Assembly: GCA_013298265.1 (NCBI GenBank)
Contig: JAAFHE010000022.1
Location: 1 to 14,278 of the forward strand
Source of the DNA: Lysobacterales bacterium
GTDB lineage: Bacteria; Pseudomonadota; Gammaproteobacteria; Xanthomonadales; Rhodanobacteraceae
Length of the DNA stretch: 14,278 nucleotides
Direction: 5' to 3'
Positions 7,320-14,278 of this stretch are shown one piece after another. How positions within the stretch are numbered: position 1 is the stretch's first letter; every line of letters starts with the position of its first letter. Under the pieces are notes generated by a model. It did no database searches. It saw nothing but the letters and a program-made list of their open reading frames with translations, and was not told where the DNA came from. The position numbers and the translations under genes were made by a program.

Positions 7320-7492
7320 CGGTCTGCGTCCCGTGCGAATTCCGATCGCCGAGCTTAGCAGCGTGCGCGGCGCCGCTGCTCTTCCGGGGCGGCTTGGTGT
7401 GCCCGGCCGCAGCCGTCGAATGCGATGGTTGGAGGCGGCAACGCCTCGCCCTACACTCCGAGGTGATCAAAGCCGACCCGCCCGGAACCGCC
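7320..7492. promoter_or_regulatory. Divergent region between cca and the globin gene
   Basis: These 173 bp separate cca (leftward) from the lipoprotein globin (rightward). An inverted repeat AGCAGCG (7357-7363) and CGCTGCT (7374-7380) surrounds the GC-rich centre. A second, GAGGCG at 7432-7437 with CGCCTC at 7442-7447, closes a GCAA loop and lies across the spacer of the candidate globin promoter. I see no good promoter for cca. Confidence 0.35.
7429..7457 (+). promoter_or_regulatory. Candidate sigma-70 promoter of the globin gene
   Basis: TTGGAG (7429-7434) and TACACT (7452-7457) are separated by exactly 17 bp, with the ATG 35 bp further on. The -10 box matches the consensus at four of six positions, the -35 at only three. 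The spacer carries the perfect inverted repeat GAGGCG/CGCCTC. This is weak evidence in GC-rich DNA. Confidence 0.3.
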
Positions 7493-7927
7493 ATGAAGAC
7501 GCTGCTGCCCTGTCTGCTTGCCCTGCTGCTGGTTGCGTGCGCGTCCGCGCCGCGACAGGCCGTTGTGAAGAACGACACCTTGTACCAACGCCTCGGCGGC
7601 GCTGCCGGCGTAGAGGCGGTGGTCGATGCATCGCTCCGACATGTGCACGGCGATCTGCGGATCAATATCTTTTTCGAGAGTACCGACCTGGCCGACCTGC
7701 GCCGCTTGCTGATCGAGCAGATCTGCGCCGCGTCCGGCGGTCCCTGCAGCTATTCCGGCCGCAGCATGGAAGAAGCGCATTCCGGCATGAACCTGACCGA
7801 CCAGGACTTCGACTTCTTCGTCGAGGACATGATCGCGGCGATGACCGAGGTCAAGGTCAGCGCGGCATTGCAGCAGGAAGTGCTGGCCCTGTTCGGACCG
7901 ATGCGGCCACAGGTCGTCGGCCAGTAG
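7493..7927 (+). CDS. Lipoprotein-type group I truncated haemoglobin
   Basis: A 144-residue protein with a short lipoprotein signal, MKTLLPCLLALLLVACASAP, whose lipobox LVAC makes C16 the lipidation site. It is therefore expected outside the inner membrane as an anchored protein. The rest is a 2/2 truncated haemoglobin: LYQRLGGAAGVEAVVD (30-45), DLRINIFFE (54-62), then the conserved CAASGGPCSYSG with C78 and C85, and MEEAHSGMNLT with the proximal haem ligand H96, followed by DFDFFVEDMIAAM. At the helix-B position where trHbN proteins carry Phe-Tyr, this one has Ser-Leu (47-48), so the distal pocket probably differs. A role in NO or oxygen chemistry is inferred only. The ATG at 7493 gives the signal; the in-frame upstream extension lacks one. 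Its stop lies one base from the convergent slt stop. Confidence 0.85.
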   Translation: MKTLLPCLLALLLVACASAPRQAVVKNDTLYQRLGGAAGVEAVVDASLRHVHGDLRINIFFESTDLADLRRLLIEQICAASGGPCSYSGRSMEEAHSGMNLTDQDFDFFVEDMIAAMTEVKVSAALQQEVLALFGPMRPQVVGQ

Positions 7928-7928
7928 C

Positions 7929-9977
7929 TCAGGCGCCCGGTGCGACCGGCGCAGGCGTGGTCAGTTTCGCATCGGCTGTCGCCGGTGCCGGACACGTTAC
8001 CGCCTTGCGCGGCGTATCGTGGCCGGGTGCGGCGTAGTCCTGGCCGTAACGCGGCAGGCGTGCCGCCACAGCGAGCGCCTTGCCGTTCATCCGCCAGTCG
8101 TAGATCACCGAGAATGCAAGCACGCGGGCGACGTATTCGCGCGTTTCCTTGTACGGAATGCTCGCGATGAAAAAATCCGGCTCGAGCTGGCCGCGCTGGG
8201 CCAGCCAGCGCTCAACGGCGCCTGGTCCGGCGTTGTACGCGGCGCTCGCCAGCCACGGCGCGCCGTTGAAGCGCCCGGCCATTTGCGCAAGATAGCGTGT
8301 GCCGAGCGCGATATTCGTGTCGCCGTGATAAAGATCTTCGGCGCGGGTGTAGGCGATGCCCGCACCCTTGGCTACGCGCGCGGCCGTTGTTGGCAGTAGC
8401 TGCATGAGTCCGTAGGCGTCGGCGCTTGAACGCGCGTCTTCGACCCAGGCGCTTTCGGCGCGGATGATCGCGTACGTCCAGGCCGGATCGAGACCGGTCT
8501 CGTGCGAGGCGCGGCGGATCTGCGGCGCGCGCGCGAGGGGGAAGCGCTGCTCGTAGTAGCGCAGTTCCTCGCCCTTGTTCAGCGCGAATACGGCGCGATC
8601 GTACCAGCCCTCGCGATAGGCCAGGTCGGCGGCCAGGCGGCGCTGCTCCGGGGTCAGCCGGGTCAGCGTGTAATCCCATTCGCGCCGCGCCTCGCGTGCT
8701 TCGTCGAGGGCGCGCCATTCGAACGCACGGGCCAGGCCATAGTCGACCAACAGGCGCCGCTCGGCGGCGCGATCCGACACCAGGCTCGACAAGCAGATCG
8801 CATACGGCTGGTCGGTCCAGTCGGCGGCCAGGAAGCCGTAGAAATTCGCTTCGCGCGAGAGAGGACCCAGCAGCAGGTCCGCTTCGTCGCCGCGGTCGAG
8901 CTTGCGCAGCACGCGCGCGCGCAGGTAGCGCCACTCCTCATCGGTCTTCTGCTTGTCGCCGAGCGCATCCAGTGCCTGCAGCGCCGCGGTCCAGTCCGAG
9001 GCAGCCAGGGCGACCCGCACGCGCCATTCGCGCGTCGCGTCGGTCTGGGAGCCGACCGGCAGATTGGCCAGGCGCGTGAGCGCATCGGCATCGAACTCAG
9101 TCGCGCGATACAGCGCAAAGGCGGCATCGACCTCGCCGCGGTCGGCGGCAGTCCAGCGGAAGTGCTTGGCCAGTACGGTGAAGTTTGCTTCCGCGCCCGA
9201 CGAATCGCGACGCGCCTGGCGGGTGAGCGCAACGACGGCGGCACGCCGGTGGCGCGCGTCGTCGGGCCAGGTTCTGGCTTGCTTGAGTGCAGCGGCCGGA
9301 TCGCGCAAGGCCAGCGCAAGCCGATCGGCGGCGGGCTTGTCCGCCGCGGGCAGTCGACGTGTCAACGGATCGACCATCGCGGCCTTGCCGTCGGTGAGGC
9401 CGCGATCAATGCGCTGCCATAGCTTGTCCGCGTCCAGCAGCTTGTTCTGTCCGGCCCAGTCGAGCACGGGATCGCAGGCGCCGGGCAACGGCCGGTCCTC
9501 GTTCCACAGCGCTTCGAGATCCTCGGTCCAGTTCAGTGTGCCACCGCCGGCCAGCCGCGCATTCAGTGCGTGGCAGCGCAGTTCGCGATCCGGGCTGTCG
9601 GCGTAGACGGCCCGAAAATCTTCCCATTGGCTCTTTTCGGCACGCTGCAGCAGCCAGGCCTTGCGCAGATCCACCATCGCAAGTGCGTCGGGTGCTTGCG
9701 CAACGAACGCCTGGATGTCTTCGCGCTTTAGCGTGACAAGCCGTCGGGCGAGTTCGCGCGCCTGCAGGGCGGGCAGCAGTGGATAGTCGACGAGTATGGC
9801 CGCTTCGGCCTTCCAGTCCCTGCCGCGCTCGATCGCGTCCAGCGCGCGACGGAACGCCTGGCGCTCCTGTGCACGGTCGGCGGCGAAGACTGACGAAGGC
9901 ATCAGGACAGCGAGACAGATCAGCCAGCACGACCAACGTCGGCGGCGGAAAAGCGAGAGCGGGCTTGCACGGGACAT
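7929..9977 (-). CDS. slt: Soluble-type lytic murein transglycosylase (Slt70 family)
   Basis: Slt cleaves the MurNAc-GlcNAc bond of peptidoglycan, forming 1,6-anhydro-MurNAc ends, in the periplasm. The 682 residues resemble E. coli Slt70 (645) in layout. A signal peptide covers about residues 1-32 (RRRR, hydrophobic core, PSSVFA before ADRA). A long alpha-helical superhelical U/L region runs to about 475, and the C-terminal lysozyme-like domain holds the catalytic E508 in AIIRAESAWVEDARS, GLMQLLP (523-529), NIALGTRYL (555-563), ASAAYNAGPGAVERW (578-591) and YKETREYV (609-616). A Pro/Ala-rich tail of about 35 residues follows the catalytic domain. The ATG at 9977 is needed for the signal peptide and has no clear Shine-Dalgarno. 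It diverges from the TauE/SafE gene. Confidence 0.95.
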   Translation of the reverse strand: MSRASPLSLFRRRRWSCWLICLAVLMPSSVFAADRAQERQAFRRALDAIERGRDWKAEAAILVDYPLLPALQARELARRLVTLKREDIQAFVAQAPDALAMVDLRKAWLLQRAEKSQWEDFRAVYADSPDRELRCHALNARLAGGGTLNWTEDLEALWNEDRPLPGACDPVLDWAGQNKLLDADKLWQRIDRGLTDGKAAMVDPLTRRLPAADKPAADRLALALRDPAAALKQARTWPDDARHRRAAVVALTRQARRDSSGAEANFTVLAKHFRWTAADRGEVDAAFALYRATEFDADALTRLANLPVGSQTDATREWRVRVALAASDWTAALQALDALGDKQKTDEEWRYLRARVLRKLDRGDEADLLLGPLSREANFYGFLAADWTDQPYAICLSSLVSDRAAERRLLVDYGLARAFEWRALDEAREARREWDYTLTRLTPEQRRLAADLAYREGWYDRAVFALNKGEELRYYEQRFPLARAPQIRRASHETGLDPAWTYAIIRAESAWVEDARSSADAYGLMQLLPTTAARVAKGAGIAYTRAEDLYHGDTNIALGTRYLAQMAGRFNGAPWLASAAYNAGPGAVERWLAQRGQLEPDFFIASIPYKETREYVARVLAFSVIYDWRMNGKALAVAARLPRYGQDYAAPGHDTPRKAVTCPAPATADAKLTTPAPVAPGA

Positions 9978-9983
9978 GCGCGG

Positions 9984-10012
9984 ATCTTAGTGTCCTGGCA
10001 GCAAACTACCAA
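9984..10012 (-). promoter_or_regulatory. Candidate slt promoter abutting the start codon
   Basis: On the minus strand TTGGTA (10007-10012) and TAAGAT (9984-9989) are separated by exactly 17 bp; each matches four of six consensus bases. The -10 box ends only six bases before the slt ATG. Transcription would then begin at or next to the start codon, giving a leaderless or near-leaderless mRNA, which agrees with the missing Shine-Dalgarno. Confidence 0.35.
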
Positions 10013-10037
10013 CCACTGTTCATGTGCTTTCTCCGGT

Positions 10038-10077
10038 TCTTGCGGATGACCCCGCAAATCTTGCGCTTGACCCCGCA
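10038..10077 (+). repeat. Two 19-bp direct repeats at 21-bp period in the slt/TSUP divergent region
   Basis: TCTTGCGGATGACCCCGCA (10038-10056) recurs as TCTTGCGCTTGACCCCGCA (10059-10077), 17 of 19 bases identical, start to start 21 bp. This equals two helical turns. The first copy holds the inverted repeat TTGCGG/CCGCAA; the second keeps TGCG/CGCA. The arrangement suggests a two-site operator between the divergent slt and TauE/SafE genes. The binding protein is unknown. Confidence 0.6.
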
Positions 10078-10122
10078 GGTGGTGCTGACGCACACGCCGC
10101 ACAACCGCTCACAAGGACCTGC

Positions 10123-10929
10123 ATGATTCTCGATATCGCGCTGTACCTCGCCGTCGGCACCGCCGCCGGCCTGCTTGCCGGACTGCTAGGGGTCGGCGGC
10201 GGCCTGATCATCGTTGCGGCTCTGGCCTGGCTGTTGCCGCTGCGTGGCTTCGCGCCGGACCATGTCATGCACGTCGCGCTGGCCACGTCGCTGGCAAGCA
10301 TCATCCTGACCGCGGTCTCCTCGACGCGTTCGCACGCCCGGCGCGGCAGCGTGCTCTGGCCGAGCGTCAAGGCGCTGGCGCCGGGCATGGTGCTCGGCGG
10401 TCTCGGCGGCGCGCAGCTGGCGAGTCACCTGCCCGGCGACGCGCTGCGGATTCTTGTCGCCGGCTACTGCCTTGTTGCTGCGGCGCAGCTTCTCCACGGA
10501 CAGGTCAGGCCTGGCCGGTCCGAGGCAGATGCCGCACCGACGGGTCTGCTGTTGTTCGGCGCCGGCATTGTCATCGGCATTGTGGCGGCACTCGTAGGTA
10601 TCGGCGGCGGCAGCATGACGGTGCCACTGCTGGTCTGGCTCGGCGTCGCGCCGGTGCGCGCGGTCGGCACCTCCGCCGCCTGCGGTTTCGCAATCGCCGT
10701 CGCTAGTGCGCTCGGCTTCGTCTACGGCGGCCACAGTGTTGCGGCCGACTTGCCGCCCGGCAGCCTTGGCTTCGTCTACCTTCCCGCGGTGGCCGGTATC
10801 GCGCTGGCCTCGATTCTGGTGGCCCCTCAGGGCGTGCGTCTCGCCCATGCGCTGTCAGGAGCCGCGCTCAAGCAAGTTTTTGCGGCGTTCCTGGTACTGA
10901 TGGGACTGGTGGTCGCATTCAGCGGCTAG
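10123..10929 (+). CDS. Sulfite exporter TauE/SafE (TSUP) family permease
   Basis: A 268-residue, strongly hydrophobic inner-membrane protein of the TSUP family (COG0730), which moves small, often sulfur-containing or organic anions. The internal duplication is visible: GLLAGLLGVGGGLIIV in the first half (about 16-31) and GIVAALVGIGGGSMTVPLL in the second (about 151-169), with about eight hydrophobic segments overall. HVALATSLASI and AVGTSAACGFAIA are the paired following helices. The substrate cannot be read from the sequence, and the neighbours (slt, a TonB-dependent receptor) give no hint. The ATG at 10123 has an AAGGA Shine-Dalgarno five bases upstream (10113-10117), which rules out the longer GTG reading from 10024. 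The stop codon lies inside a perfect 14-bp palindrome. Confidence 0.88.
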   Translation: MILDIALYLAVGTAAGLLAGLLGVGGGLIIVAALAWLLPLRGFAPDHVMHVALATSLASIILTAVSSTRSHARRGSVLWPSVKALAPGMVLGGLGGAQLASHLPGDALRILVAGYCLVAAAQLLHGQVRPGRSEADAAPTGLLLFGAGIVIGIVAALVGIGGGSMTVPLLVWLGVAPVRAVGTSAACGFAIAVASALGFVYGGHSVAADLPPGSLGFVYLPAVAGIALASILVAPQGVRLAHALSGAALKQVFAAFLVLMGLVVAFSG

Positions 10930-10934
10930 CCGCT
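10921..10934. repeat. Perfect 14-bp palindrome over the TSUP stop codon
   Basis: AGCGGCTAGCCGCT is a perfect palindrome containing the TAG at 10927-10929. No T run follows in either direction, so it is not an ordinary intrinsic terminator. Confidence 0.5.
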
Positions 10935-11204
10935 GGTGAGCCAGAGGAGTCCAGCCAGGGGCCGCTCTAGTCAAGTCCGGACAAAGTGTTTTACATTCCC
11001 TTAACTCCTCGCGCGGATATCCGCTAAGCGGGGCGTTACGTGGGAGCCTCGCGCTCCGGTCGCTGCCGTTTGGGGAACGGTCTCGGCACAACCAGATCCG
11101 GATGGCGATGTTGCAGCGGGCGCTTGCGCCGAGGGGGGGCTGTGACACGTGCCGGCCGGCAAATCCATTTCGGTTTTCGGGTCACCAATAATTGGGAGTT
11201 ACCG
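10930..11204 (+). promoter_or_regulatory. 275-bp upstream region of the TonB-dependent receptor gene
   Basis: No gene is visible here. It holds an AT-richer island at about 10983-11005 (AAAGTGTTTTACATTCCC), the likeliest place for the receptor promoter, though -35 and -10 boxes cannot be assigned. Just after it lies the 12-bp palindrome GCGGATATCCGC (11013-11024), overlapping a second inverted repeat CCGCT-A-AGCGG (11021-11031). Further on are GGCGC/GCGCC (11119-11130) and, before the start, the Shine-Dalgarno GGGAG (11194-11198). A leader of about 190 nt is implied if transcription starts near the AT-rich island. Confidence 0.45.
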
Positions 11205-14096
11205 ATGAAAGTGCTGCACCGTCACAAGCTCGCCCTGAGCATTCATGCCCTCACCGTGGCTCTGCTCGCCGGCACCATGGCTCCCGCGTTCGCCCAGGGC
11301 GACCGTGCGGGCGATGACACCACCAAACTCGAAGCCGTTGAAGTGACGGGTTCGCGTATCAAGAAGGCCGAACTCGAAGGCCAGACGCCCGTGGTCACGA
11401 TCACGGCGCGCGACATCGAGGCGACCGGCCTGGGTTCCATCGGCGACGTGATCCAGCGCCTTTCGGTCAGCGGTTCCTCGCTCAATACCAAATTCAATTC
11501 GGCCGGCAACTTCGGCTTTCCGGCAGACGGCGGCGGCGTGGGTTCGGGCTCGACCACGATCTCCCTGCGCAATATCGGCGCCAAGCGCACCCTCGTGCTC
11601 GTCGACGGCCTGCGCTGGGTCAACGAGTCCTCGGGCTCCGGCGTCTCGGCTGCGGTCGACCTCAACACCATCCCGGCCAGCGCCGTGGAGCGCATCGAGA
11701 TCCTGACCGACGGCGCCTCGTCGCTGTACGGCTCGGACGCGATCTCGGGTGTGATCAACATCATCACCAAGCGCAAGTCCGAAGGCATGAACGCCAATAT
11801 CTCCTATGGCGACTATTCCAAGGACGGCGGCGAAACCACGACCGGAAACCTGTCGCTCGGCGGCAGCACCGACCGGCTCGATTTCTTCATCGACATCAGC
11901 CACTACGAGCAGAAGTCCATCAGTTCAGGTGCCTGGGCGCAATCGTCGTTTCCGACGCCGGGCGCCGGCCTCGCCGGCGGCAGCTCCTACATTCCGTACA
12001 CACGCAGCATTTTCTTTACACCGAACGGTGAGACCTACGGCGGCCTTTGTCCGAACGGCCGCTGCAACATTGCAGCGAACGCTTCGACCAATGGCGTGCA
12101 GCCGTTTCCCAGCGGCTTTCACCGCTTCACGAATGCCGACCGTTTCAACTTTGCGCCCTACAACCTGCTGCTGACACCGAGCAAGCGTGACGGCCTGTTC
12201 GGCCAGGCACGCTACAAGCTCAGCGACAACGTCAGCCTTTATCTCAAGGGCAGCTATACCACGCGCGAGTCGGTCAACCAGGCTGCTCCGGAACCGATCG
12301 GTATCGGCTCGGCGCTCAATACCAGCGACCTCGGCCTGACGACCGGCGTCCACGTGACCAACCCGTTCAACCCGTTCGGCTTCACGCTGGACCCATCGAG
12401 CAATCTGATCGGTCTTGGTCGCCGTCCGGTGGAAGGCGGCCCGCGTATCTTCAGCCAGGACGTCGACACGCGTTACTTCGCTACTGGTCTCGAAGGAAGC
12501 TTCGGTGCCGGTGAGCGCGATTTCTACTGGGACGTGAACTACGTCAACGCCGACAACAAGGCGACGCAGACCGTCCAGGGTACTTACAACATCGCCCACA
12601 TCGCGCGTGCGCTCGGCCCGGTCGCCAACTGTACGGCGCCGTGCGTGCCGCTGAACATCTTCGGCGGTCCGGGCTCGATCACGCCGGAAATGCTGAACTA
12701 CATCAGCTTCATCGAGAAAGACACCAGCGAAAACTCGCTTGAAGTGCTGTCGGCCAACCTCTCCGGCGATCTGTTCGAACTGCCGGCTGGTTCGCTCGCG
12801 TTCGCGGCAGGCTACGAGCACCGCGAGCAGGACGGCTCCTATTCGCCTGACGCGATCGTCGTGGCCGGCGAAGGCAATGGCGTGCCCTCGCTGCCGACGA
12901 CCGGTGCCTACGACGTCGACGAGTATTACCTGGAACTCAACGCGCCGCTGCTCAAGGACGTCGCTGGTGCCAAGAGCCTCGACCTGTCAGTGGCTTCGCG
13001 CTATTCGGACTATTCCACGTTCGGCGGCACGACCAACAACAAGTTCGGCATCCGCTGGCAGCCGGTGGAAGATCTGACCCTGCGCGGTACCTGGGCCGAA
13101 GGCTTCCGTGCACCGTCGATCGGCGAACTCTACGGCGCGCCGGCGCGCTTTGACGCGACCATCTCCGATCCCTGCAACGGCGCGACCGGCCAGGCCGCGA
13201 CCAACTGTATTGCCCAGGGCGTGCCGAATCCGGCCACGTTCGAGCAGGCCAACAACCAGATTTCCACGCGCACAGGCGGCAGTCTCGCGCTGACGCCGGA
13301 AACCTCCGAGTCGATCACTGCCGGCGTGGTCTATAGCCCGAGCTGGGGCGAGAACAACAACTGGTCGCAGAAGCTCGATTTCGATGTGACCTTCTGGAAG
13401 ATCAAGGTCGAGGACGCTATCCAGGCCCCGGACGCGCAGACCCAGCTCGACCGCTGCGTGGCGACGAACTCGGCCACGTTCTGCAACGGCATCGTGCGCG
13501 GCGTGTCAGGCGACATCATCAGCTTCAACAACACGCTGACCAACCTCGGCACGATCGACACGCAGGGCTACGACATCGGCGTCAACTGGATGAGCCCGGA
13601 GTGGGGCTTCGGCACCCTCGGCGCTTCGTTGTCGACGACCTATGTCGACAAGTACAGCGCCGTTGCCAACGACACCGGCCTGGCTGAGCCGCTGACCGTT
13701 GGCATCGAAGTGAACGACCGCGCGATCAACAAGTGGCGCACGACCGCGAGCCTGAGCTGGGCGTCGGAATCCTGGAGCGCGCGCTGGACGGCACGCTACC
13801 TGTCGGGTCTGACCGAAAACTGCAACCCGGACCTGACCGGCGCTGGCGCGGTCTGCAGCGACCCGCTGCCCGACCTGTCGGGCGGTACCAATCACCTCGG
13901 CGCAACGACGTTCCACGACCTGCGCGTGAACTGGAAGCTGCCGGTCAGCTTCGACTTCACCCTGTCGGCTGGCGTCAACAACCTGTTCGGGAAGGATCCG
14001 CCGGTCTGTGTCTCGTGCTCGCTCAACGGCTACGACGCGGGTACCTATGACCTGCCGGGCCGCTATAGCTACGTGCAGGCCGGCGTGCGGTTCTAA
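11205..14096 (+). CDS. TonB-dependent outer-membrane receptor
   Basis: A 963-residue outer-membrane active transporter driven by TonB-ExbBD. The signal peptide ends at APAFA before Q31. [11 protein letters not shown] (42-52) is the likely TonB box, with no STN signalling domain before it. The plug domain follows: [35 protein letters not shown], and the signature [20 protein letters not shown] leading into [12 protein letters not shown]. The 22-stranded barrel fills the rest, with [29 protein letters not shown] and the terminal Phe in [10 protein letters not shown] used for BAM insertion. Twelve cysteines form six closely spaced pairs. The ATG at 11205 has GGGAG six bases upstream; the longer reading from 11040 lacks a signal peptide. 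The substrate is unknown: this class in Xanthomonadales handles peptides, sugars, siderophores or others. It is monocistronic, closed by a strong terminator. Confidence 0.95.
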   Translation: MKVLHRHKLALSIHALTVALLAGTMAPAFAQGDRAGDDTTKLEAVEVTGSRIKKAELEGQTPVVTITARDIEATGLGSIGDVIQRLSVSGSSLNTKFNSAGNFGFPADGGGVGSGSTTISLRNIGAKRTLVLVDGLRWVNESSGSGVSAAVDLNTIPASAVERIEILTDGASSLYGSDAISGVINIITKRKSEGMNANISYGDYSKDGGETTTGNLSLGGSTDRLDFFIDISHYEQKSISSGAWAQSSFPTPGAGLAGGSSYIPYTRSIFFTPNGETYGGLCPNGRCNIAANASTNGVQPFPSGFHRFTNADRFNFAPYNLLLTPSKRDGLFGQARYKLSDNVSLYLKGSYTTRESVNQAAPEPIGIGSALNTSDLGLTTGVHVTNPFNPFGFTLDPSSNLIGLGRRPVEGGPRIFSQDVDTRYFATGLEGSFGAGERDFYWDVNYVNADNKATQTVQGTYNIAHIARALGPVANCTAPCVPLNIFGGPGSITPEMLNYISFIEKDTSENSLEVLSANLSGDLFELPAGSLAFAAGYEHREQDGSYSPDAIVVAGEGNGVPSLPTTGAYDVDEYYLELNAPLLKDVAGAKSLDLSVASRYSDYSTFGGTTNNKFGIRWQPVEDLTLRGTWAEGFRAPSIGELYGAPARFDATISDPCNGATGQAATNCIAQGVPNPATFEQANNQISTRTGGSLALTPETSESITAGVVYSPSWGENNNWSQKLDFDVTFWKIKVEDAIQAPDAQTQLDRCVATNSATFCNGIVRGVSGDIISFNNTLTNLGTIDTQGYDIGVNWMSPEWGFGTLGASLSTTYVDKYSAVANDTGLAEPLTVGIEVNDRAINKWRTTASLSWASESWSARWTARYLSGLTENCNPDLTGAGAVCSDPLPDLSGGTNHLGATTFHDLRVNWKLPVSFDFTLSAGVNNLFGKDPPVCVSCSLNGYDAGTYDLPGRYSYVQAGVRF

Positions 14097-14123
14097 GCAG
14101 GGTTAAGGCATCGTGGGGAAATC

Positions 14124-14153
14124 GCCGGGCCGCGCAAGCGGCCCGGCTTTTTT
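14124..14153 (+). terminator. Strong intrinsic terminator of the receptor gene
   Basis: A perfect 10-bp GC stem, GCCGGGCCGC paired with GCGGCCCGGC, closed by a GCAA tetraloop and followed by six T. It starts 28 bases after the receptor stop codon. A textbook rho-independent terminator. Confidence 0.95.
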
Positions 14154-14278
14154 ACGTCGCCGCGGCGCCTGCGGTGATTCGGTGCTGGCGGACGAGAGCC
14201 GCGATGCCGTCGTTGCAGCATGAAGTCCGCCGCGCGCAACAGGACGGCGTCTGGACGCCCTCGCGACGAGCGGGTGTG
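14154..14278. other. Right-edge stretch, gene content unresolved
   Basis: The last 125 bp contain plus-strand ATGs at 14204 and 14220 whose frames stay open to the edge. A GAGAG sequence lies shortly before the first; the second has GC-rich third positions. One minus-strand frame is also open from the edge to a TAA at 14152-14154. None is long enough to recognise, so I make no gene call. Confidence 0.3.

Noticed and set aside
8502..9422. 306-codon plus-strand ORF inside slt
   Set aside because: It lies entirely antisense to the well-supported slt frame. It is a typical GC-rich shadow ORF and shows no recognisable domain.
10024..10122. N-terminal extension of the TSUP gene from a GTG at 10024
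   Set aside because: The AAGGA site before the ATG at 10123 and the immediate membrane segment fix the start. The extension only reads through the direct repeat.
9779..10126. Plus-strand ORF containing a seven-residue repeat (FLRMTPQ / ILRLTPQ)
   Set aside because: The peptide repeat is only the translation of the 21-bp-spaced DNA repeat. The ORF starts antisense to slt and ends just inside the TSUP start.
11925..12821. 298-codon minus-strand ORF inside the receptor gene
   Set aside because: It is antisense to conserved receptor barrel sequence, Arg/Val/Ala-rich, and has no recognisable motif.
1..14278. CRISPR arrays, tRNA or rRNA genes, insertion sequences, phage or defence genes
   Set aside because: I looked for repeat arrays, tRNA-like cloverleaf ends, transposase motifs and compositional breaks and saw none. 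The gene content is ordinary core genome.

Overview
The window is about 14.3 kb of GC-rich bacterial chromosome, roughly two-thirds G+C by eye, carrying almost only housekeeping genes. It looks like a gammaproteobacterium of the Xanthomonadales/Lysobacterales. The evidence is a tsaD gene divergent from an rpsU-yqeY-dnaG operon, a folB-folK pair, a cca/slt neighbourhood, and a large TonB-dependent receptor with the plug signature and cysteine-rich loops common in that order. The family cannot be fixed from this stretch.

Layout. Positions 1-1558 (minus strand) hold the macromolecular-synthesis operon rpsU, yqeY, dnaG; dnaG runs off the left edge. Terminator-like hairpins lie in both intercistronic gaps, which suggests stepwise reduction of expression from ribosomal protein S21 to primase. 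Positions 1623-3540 (plus) hold tsaD (tRNA t6A synthesis), folB and folK (folate pathway). A minus-strand pteridine reductase (3566-4306) follows convergently, so three pterin/folate genes are neighbours. Positions 4372-6109 (plus) hold a MidA/NDUFAF7-type methyltransferase, a doubtful small ORF and a VanZ-like membrane protein. The VanZ-like gene overlaps tail-to-tail with cca (6078-7319, minus).

Positions 7493-7927 (plus) encode a truncated haemoglobin with a lipoprotein signal. It ends one base from the convergent slt gene (7929-9977, minus), a soluble-type lytic murein transglycosylase. A TauE/SafE-family permease (10123-10929, plus) diverges from slt across a 145-bp region holding two copies of a 19-bp element spaced 21 bp apart. 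The right end is a 963-residue TonB-dependent receptor with a 275-bp upstream region and a strong intrinsic terminator. The last 125 bp hold no gene that can be resolved.

I found no mobile element, CRISPR array, tRNA or rRNA, and no evidence of a wholly new system. The items most worth a second look are the membrane-anchored globin, the two hairpins in the rpsU operon, the 21-bp-spaced repeat, the overlap-coupled small ORF and the six cysteine pairs of the receptor.
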